Assembly (NCBI RefSeq): GCF_003958645.1
Contig: NZ_RXLO01000003.1
Location: 744,001 to 808,000, forward strand
Direction of reading: 5' to 3'
Length of the DNA stretch: 64,000 nucleotides
From: Chitinophaga rhizosphaerae
Lineage (GTDB): Bacteria > Bacteroidota > Bacteroidia > Chitinophagales > Chitinophagaceae
Shown here: positions 59,901 through 64,000 of the stretch, one piece after another
Layout of the letters: each line of letters begins with the position of its first letter
How positions within the stretch are numbered: position 1 is the stretch's first letter
Translations under genes and position numbers: made by a program
Notes under the pieces: generated by a model
Told to the model about the DNA's origin: nothing
Databases searched by the model: none
Seen by the model: the letters and a program-made list of their open reading frames with translations, nothing else

Positions 59901-59929
59901 TTGCTCAAACGTTTTAGCTAATATATTTA
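59901..59929 (+). promoter_or_regulatory. Promoter of the second FucP-type transporter
   Basis: TTG (59901-59903), 18 bp, TATATTTA (59922-59929), 61 bp before the start codon. The LacI-type operator lies in the spacer, ideally placed for repression. Confidence 0.5.
59903..59918. promoter_or_regulatory. LacI-type operator between divergent sugar transporters
   Basis: GCTCAAACGTTTTAGC, a 16-bp near-palindrome differing at two bases (C for A, C for T at the last position) from the GH92 site GCTAAAACGTTTTAGT. It lies between the two transporter genes and could control both; no LacI gene is in the window. Confidence 0.65.
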
Positions 59930-59990
59930 TGAATTTAGCGAATTGTTCATTATGTTCGTGGCATTCTTGAACAATCAACCTTTGTCATTC

Positions 59991-61292
59991 ATGAGTAATC
60001 AGACAGCTGCAGCTCCTCCCGTGGCCGCGCAACGTAACAACTACACCCAGGCGATGGTGATCATCGCGGCGCTATTCTTTATTTTCGGCTTTGTGACCTG
60101 GCTGAACTCCGTACTGATCCCGTTCCTGCAACAGGCCTGTGAGTTGACGGACACCGTAGCTTACCTTGTTACTTTCGCCTTTTATATTTCCTATGTAGTG
60201 ATGGCGATCCCTTCTTCCGTGATCCTCAAGAAGATAGGCTTCCCCAAGGGCATGTCGCTCGGGTTGCTGATCATCGCTGCCGGTTCGCTCATCTTCATCC
60301 CCGCGGCGCAGATGCGCTCATACCCGCTGTTCCTGGTTGGGCTTTTCACCCAGGGCACCGGCCTTGCGCTCCTGCAAACCGCTTCCAACCCTTATGTTAC
60401 GATTCTCGGCCCCATCGAAAGCGCCGCTAAACGTATTAGCATCATGGGTATCTGTAATAAACTGGCTGGTATCATCGGCATTTTCGTGCTGGCGAAGCTG
60501 CTTTTCAGCGACACCGAAGCCGTTTCCGCCAAAATCGCTACCCTCGTGGGTGCAGAGCGCGAAGCGGAGCTCGACCTGCTGGCCGGCCGCCTCGTAGTTC
60601 CCTACGCCGTTATGGCCGGTGTGCTCGTGCTGCTCGCCATTTTCGTTCGCCGCTCCCATCTGCCTGAAATCAACCAGGACGAAGATGCGTCCCAGGCCGG
60701 CGGGGCCGACAAATACGGCCGCAAATCCGTGTTCGAAATTCCCTACCTGCTCATCGGCGTACTGAGCCTCTTCCTTTACGTGGGTGTGGAAGTATTGGCG
60801 ATCGATACCCTCACGAACTATGGCACCTACACAGGCCTGGCGAAAGACGTGGCTTCCCACCTCGCCATCTACTGCCTCTTCGCTTTCGGCGTAGGCTATA
60901 TGCTCGGTGTTGCGCTGGTACCGAAAGTCCTGTCCCAGAAAAACGCACTGATGATCTGCGCCATCATGGGCATCGTATTCACGGTCGGCGCGCTGCTGAC
61001 CAGCGGTATGACCTCCATCGTGTTCATCATCCTCCTCAGCTTCGCCCACTCGCTCATGTGGCCTGGCATCTGGCCCCTGGCGATCGACAAGCTCGGCCGT
61101 TTCACCAAAACCGGTTCCGCATTGCTGGTAATGGGTATCGGCGGTGGCGCCATCCTGCCGCTGATCTACGGTGCTATCGTGGATGCCATGGGCGGCGACC
61201 GCCAGATCCCCTACGCGATCATGATCCCCTGCTACCTGGTGATCCTGTACTTCGCCGTAGCCGGTCACAAAAAAGGACTGCCCGCCAAGTAA
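59991..61292 (+). CDS. FucP-type MFS sugar:proton symporter (second copy)
   Basis: 434 residues from the ATG at 59991 (MSNQTAAAPP); ATG 59952 or TTG 59943 would give a longer tail unlike the family. About 12 helices; 'FFIFGFVTWLNSVLIPFLQQACELT', split across helix 1, and 'GLALLQTASNPYVTILGP' are FucP/GluP signatures. It lies ahead of galactokinase, so galactose or another hexose from glycoprotein glycans is a likely cargo. It is only distantly like the divergent 542-residue transporter, so the two are not a recent duplication. Confidence 0.93.
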   Translation: MSNQTAAAPPVAAQRNNYTQAMVIIAALFFIFGFVTWLNSVLIPFLQQACELTDTVAYLVTFAFYISYVVMAIPSSVILKKIGFPKGMSLGLLIIAAGSLIFIPAAQMRSYPLFLVGLFTQGTGLALLQTASNPYVTILGPIESAAKRISIMGICNKLAGIIGIFVLAKLLFSDTEAVSAKIATLVGAEREAELDLLAGRLVVPYAVMAGVLVLLAIFVRRSHLPEINQDEDASQAGGADKYGRKSVFEIPYLLIGVLSLFLYVGVEVLAIDTLTNYGTYTGLAKDVASHLAIYCLFAFGVGYMLGVALVPKVLSQKNALMICAIMGIVFTVGALLTSGMTSIVFIILLSFAHSLMWPGIWPLAIDKLGRFTKTGSALLVMGIGGGAILPLIYGAIVDAMGGDRQIPYAIMIPCYLVILYFAVAGHKKGLPAK

Positions 61293-61314
61293 GCCTGGTA
61301 AAGATATTATATGG

Positions 61315-61348
61315 AAAGCCCCCGGAGACCGTAGTCCCGGGGGCTTTT
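61315..61348 (+). terminator. Terminator after the second transporter
   Basis: Perfect 11-bp stem AAAGCCCCCGG / CCGGGGGCTTT followed by T, 22 bp after the stop codon. Confidence 0.88.
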
Positions 61349-61433
61349 CCGTTCCTGCCAACCCCTCCCGCCCAACAATTTTCTGAAATCTCCGCCTTTT
61401 TATTATTTTTAGGTGTAAAATTTACCCTTATAA

Positions 61434-62600
61434 ATGATCGCAACAGCCACAGCCGAGTTCCGCAAGCGTTTCAACCGGGAGCCCCTCATCGTCAGCTCCC
61501 CCGGAAGGATCAACCTGATCGGAGAACACACCGACTATAACGAAGGGTTCGTGTTGCCCGCCGCCATCGACAAGCGTATCGTGTACGCCATCGCCCTGAA
61601 CGGTACGGACACCTGCAACGCCCACGCCCTGTTCAACAACGAAACGCAGTCGTTCTCCCTCGAAAACATCGAGCCCGGCGGCGAATGGATCAATTATATC
61701 AAAGGCGTGGTGTACCATTTGCAGAAACAGGGGTACGGTGTGAAAGGGTTCGATTGCGTCATCACCGGCGATATTCCCATCGGCGCCGGCATGAGCAGCT
61801 CCGCCGCGGTGGAAGGCGGCCTGGCCGTAGGGCTCGACCATCTCCTCAACTTCAACCTCTCCCGCATGGAAATGGCCCGCATCGGCCAATTGGCGGAACA
61901 TACCTTCCCGGGCGTGAAATGCGGCATTATGGACCAGTTCGCGAATCTGCACGGCCGTAAAGACAGCGTCATGCTGCTCGACTGCCGCAGCCTCGATTAC
62001 CAGTATTTTCCCTTCCGTTTTTCCGAAGAAGTGAAAGTGGTACTGGTGAACTCGATGGTCCACCATTCCCTCGCATCTTCGGAGTACAACGTTCGCCGCG
62101 CGCAGTGCGAAGAAGGGGTGAAGATCCTGCGGGATGTGTACCCCGGCATCAACAGCCTCCGCGATCTCACGTCGGAACAAATCATCCTGCAAAAACATCT
62201 ACTGCCCGCCAAAGTGTACGACCGCTGCCTCTATGTGACCCAGGAAAACGAGCGGGTGGAAAAAGCCTGCGCGCATTTGCAGCGCAACGAGCTGAAAGAA
62301 GCCGGCGCACTCATGTTCGCTTCCCACGAAGGGTTGAGCAAACGCTACGAAGTGTCCTGCCCGGAGCTGGACTTCCTGGCCCACCTGGCCGCGCAACGCC
62401 CCGAAGTGGCCGGCGCGCGCATGATGGGCGGCGGCTTCGGCGGATGCACCATCAACCTCGTTCAAACAGACAAGGTCGAAGAATTCTGCGATTTCGTGCA
62501 GGAACAATTCCGCCAGCGATACGGCGTTTCGCCCGAAATCTATATCACGTCGATCGAAGACGGCGCCAAAGTTCAGCTGACCGCTGAAGCCGTGGCATAA
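61434..62600 (+). CDS. galK: Galactokinase
   Basis: 388 residues, GHMP kinase. Galactokinase signature 'GRINLIGEHTDYNEG' (24-38), ATP loop 'PIGAGMSSSAAVEGG', catalytic Asp in 'CGIMDQFANLHG' and C-terminal 'ARMMGGGFGGCTINL' are intact. It phosphorylates galactose at C1 (Leloir pathway); galT and galM are not next to it. It lies 141 bp after the transporter, beyond a terminator, so it has its own promoter; the AT-rich stretch 61395-61430 is the likely place but no clean consensus is seen. Confidence 0.95.
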   Translation: MIATATAEFRKRFNREPLIVSSPGRINLIGEHTDYNEGFVLPAAIDKRIVYAIALNGTDTCNAHALFNNETQSFSLENIEPGGEWINYIKGVVYHLQKQGYGVKGFDCVITGDIPIGAGMSSSAAVEGGLAVGLDHLLNFNLSRMEMARIGQLAEHTFPGVKCGIMDQFANLHGRKDSVMLLDCRSLDYQYFPFRFSEEVKVVLVNSMVHHSLASSEYNVRRAQCEEGVKILRDVYPGINSLRDLTSEQIILQKHLLPAKVYDRCLYVTQENERVEKACAHLQRNELKEAGALMFASHEGLSKRYEVSCPELDFLAHLAAQRPEVAGARMMGGGFGGCTINLVQTDKVEEFCDFVQEQFRQRYGVSPEIYITSIEDGAKVQLTAEAVA

Positions 62601-62617
62601 AAAAATTCCAGGCAACA

Positions 62618-62650
62618 AAAAAGCCGGCTGCGAATCGCGGCCGGCTTTTT
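62618..62650. terminator. Terminator of galK
   Basis: Stem AAAAGCCGGC / GCCGGCTTTT with an 11-nt loop and five Ts, 17 bp past the galK stop codon. Confidence 0.88.
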
Positions 62651-62668
62651 GGTTGGATAAAAAACGAA

Positions 62669-63003
62669 TTAACGTGGCGCTGCAAGATCGACCGTGAGGC
62701 CGATGCGCTGGGTGTTGGACAGCGGGTTGCGTTTGGCGCCAGGTGTTAAGCCGCGCCCAGTCCGAGGTTTGCGGGAAGGAGCACCTGCTGGCCGGAGTCG
62801 CCGCGGTAAGCAATGCGCGAACCGGGATTGCTCAACGCCCGGCCCGCCGTAAAGCCCCGTCCTGCATCGTTCAACCGGGATAAAACAGCGAAACATCGCC
62901 CGCTACGGCCGTGGCGGCTTTGTAGCGTACCGCGTTCAGGTTGCCGCGCACGAGGCTGGAGTTGATGTAGCGGAACGCCACACCGATGGGAGGCAGCCTT
63001 CTG
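62669..63003 (-). pseudogene. Broken gene downstream of susD
   Basis: The minus strand reads protein-like sequence in three successive frames: 'FRYINSSLVRGNLNAVRYK' up to a TGA at 62871, then 'GRGFTAGRALSNPG' and 'YRGDSGQQVLLPANLGLG' up to a TAA at 62756, then 'NPLSNTQRIGLTVDLAAPR' ending with TAA at 62669. No start codon is seen. At least two frameshifts and a lost 5' end are required. The family is unknown; the place after susD suggests a former accessory lipoprotein. It fills the gap between galK and susD. Confidence 0.55.
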
Positions 63004-63027
63004 TTTTAAACGTTGATATGATAAGGA

Positions 63028-64000
63028 TCAGCGATTGGCTTCTGCTTCCGGAAGCGGAAGCTCTTTCCAAACGTTATCGTCGGGCCGGTCGATCGGCAAT
63101 TGTGCCAACCTGTTGTAGCGGCGCATATCGATCCAGCGGTGCCCTTCTCCCCAGAGGGAAAACCGGCGCTGCTTCAGCATTTCGTTGATGACTTTGTCTT
63201 TCGTGTCCAGATCCAGGCGGGCTTGCAGACCGTGGCGGGTACGGATGATGTTGAGCGCATCCGCAGCGTTGGCCAGGTTGTTGCTTTGCGCCTGCGCTTC
63301 AGCGTAAATAAGGATCAGCTCTTCGTTCCGGATGATGGGGAACGGCGATTCGAGCGATGCGCTGATGGGGAAGTTGCGGGGGCTTTCCGGAAGATCGTCT
63401 ACCACAAGCGGTGTGGTGCGGGGCGCACTGGCTTTGTTGATCCGGTCGTCTCCGGCTTCCAGGTCTTGCACGTATGTAGGATGGATGAGGCGGATGTTGG
63501 CGTCAGACATGTTGTTGATGAAAACATCGTTTTCCTCGTCGCCGCTGGCGGAAGAGTAGAGGTGTTGAGGCCCGGCGTTCAAATTGGCGCCGGCCGTCTG
63601 GTCGAGGAAGCTGGCGTTAAGGGCGGTGAGCGCGGCGGCCCATTGTTCACGGTAAACAGCTACCCGGGCGGCAAGCGCGCGGTTGAACTTGCGGAAACCG
63701 GCCACATCGTCGAAACCTTCGAATCCCGACGACAGCTCAAACTCGAATTCTGCGCTGTTCAGCATTGCATTGGCGTCGTCCAGCAGTTTGGCGATGCCTT
63801 CCAGCGCTTGCGCGCGGGTTACTTTAGGGCCGGGATTGTTGGGGTCGGTCACTTCCAGCCTGAGACCATTGTCGTAGCTGAGGTTCAGCACCATGAGCAG
63901 CTGGTGCGCCATGATGGTTTTGGCGTATGCGTTGTAGCCATTACGCTGCTGGTCGCGGGTGAGCGCTTTGGAATTCTTCACGCCTTCCATCAGCAGGTTG
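63028..64000 (-). CDS. SusD/RagB-family lipoprotein, 5' part outside the window
   Basis: The C-terminal 324 residues are visible; the frame is open at the window edge, so the start and signal peptide are missing. SusD features: 'ELILIYAEAQAQSNN', 'ALNIIRTRHGLQ', 'NEMLKQRRFSLWGEGHRWIDMRRYNRLAQLP' and the end 'KELPLPEAEANR'. Its susC partner should lie beyond 64000. The following gene on this strand is broken. It shows little likeness to the SusD at 5733, so it belongs to a different uptake system. Confidence 0.92.
   Translation of the reverse strand, partial: NLLMEGVKNSKALTRDQQRNGYNAYAKTIMAHQLLMVLNLSYDNGLRLEVTDPNNPGPKVTRAQALEGIAKLLDDANAMLNSAEFEFELSSGFEGFDDVAGFRKFNRALAARVAVYREQWAAALTALNASFLDQTAGANLNAGPQHLYSSASGDEENDVFINNMSDANIRLIHPTYVQDLEAGDDRINKASAPRTTPLVVDDLPESPRNFPISASLESPFPIIRNEELILIYAEAQAQSNNLANAADALNIIRTRHGLQARLDLDTKDKVINEMLKQRRFSLWGEGHRWIDMRRYNRLAQLPIDRPDDNVWKELPLPEAEANR

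Noticed and set aside
58178..61292. Divergent transporters as a recent duplication
   Set aside because: They differ in length by about 110 residues and match only at family-level motifs.
61408..61430. Partial inverted repeat GGTGTAAAATTTACCC before galK as a GalR-type operator
   Set aside because: The arms pair poorly and no second copy was found, so I do not list it as a site.

Overview
The window looks like chromosome from a GC-rich member of the Bacteroidota, most likely Chitinophagaceae (Chitinophaga-like). This is inferred from SusC/SusD pairs, SusD-family and DUF4959/DUF4998 lipoproteins, a type IX secretion C-terminal domain, LytS/LytTR signalling, FucP-type sugar transporters, a bacillithiol reductase (YpdA) and many promoters of the Bacteroidota form TTTG-N19/20-TAnnTTTG. 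No phage, insertion sequence, CRISPR array or rRNA was seen.

Layout. (1) 1-9.6 kb: a TlpA-like thiol oxidoreductase, then an AraC regulator divergent from a glycan-uptake operon (susC, susD and two surface lipoproteins). (2) 9.7-12.4 kb: two unrelated isocitrate dehydrogenases in tandem (animal/plant-type NADP enzyme and bacterial Icd type), separated by a nested inverted repeat. (3) 12.5-16.2 kb: a flavin reductase, then a LiaF-like membrane protein, a DUF4288 protein and a LytS/LytTR two-component pair. (4) 16.2-21.2 kb: a manganese module (DtxR/MntR regulator with its own operator, an Nramp transporter fused to a universal stress domain, a thioesterase), a lipoprotein, and clpS-aat of the N-degron pathway. 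(5) 21.3-26.6 kb: a CPA2 cation/proton antiporter and a large secreted M60-type metalloprotease with a T9SS tail.

(6) 26.8-32.4 kb: the most interesting locus. A compact, overlapping operon carries a SpeD-like pyruvoyl decarboxylase, a zinc-ribbon/DUF4178 membrane protein, a 64-residue one-helix protein, a DUF350 membrane protein, a spermidine synthase fused to a seven-helix membrane domain, and a lipoprotein FAD amine-oxidase-like enzyme. I read it as a membrane-attached polyamine-making and polyamine-using system of unknown purpose. The SpeD lacks the usual catalytic cysteine.

(7) 32.5-34.7 kb: two identical tRNA-Val(TAC) genes as 2-kb direct repeats, enclosing a HmuY-type lipoprotein and a decaying family of tiny membrane proteins. 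(8) 34.7-44.6 kb: housekeeping genes (mtaB, plsC, priA, a Rossmann protein, murB, ypdA, a glutamine amidotransferase, a GNAT, rmuC). (9) 44.7-62.6 kb: a glycoprotein/N-glycan salvage region with a NagB-PIG-L fusion, GH20 hexosaminidase, GH92 mannosidase, EEP-family and alkaline-phosphatase-family hydrolases, CutC, glycosylasparaginase, a ROK kinase, two divergent FucP-type transporters and galactokinase. Two copies of a LacI-type operator (GCTMAAACGTTTTAGY) link GH92 to the transporter/kinase genes. (10) 62.6-64 kb: a broken gene and a SusD gene running off the window end.
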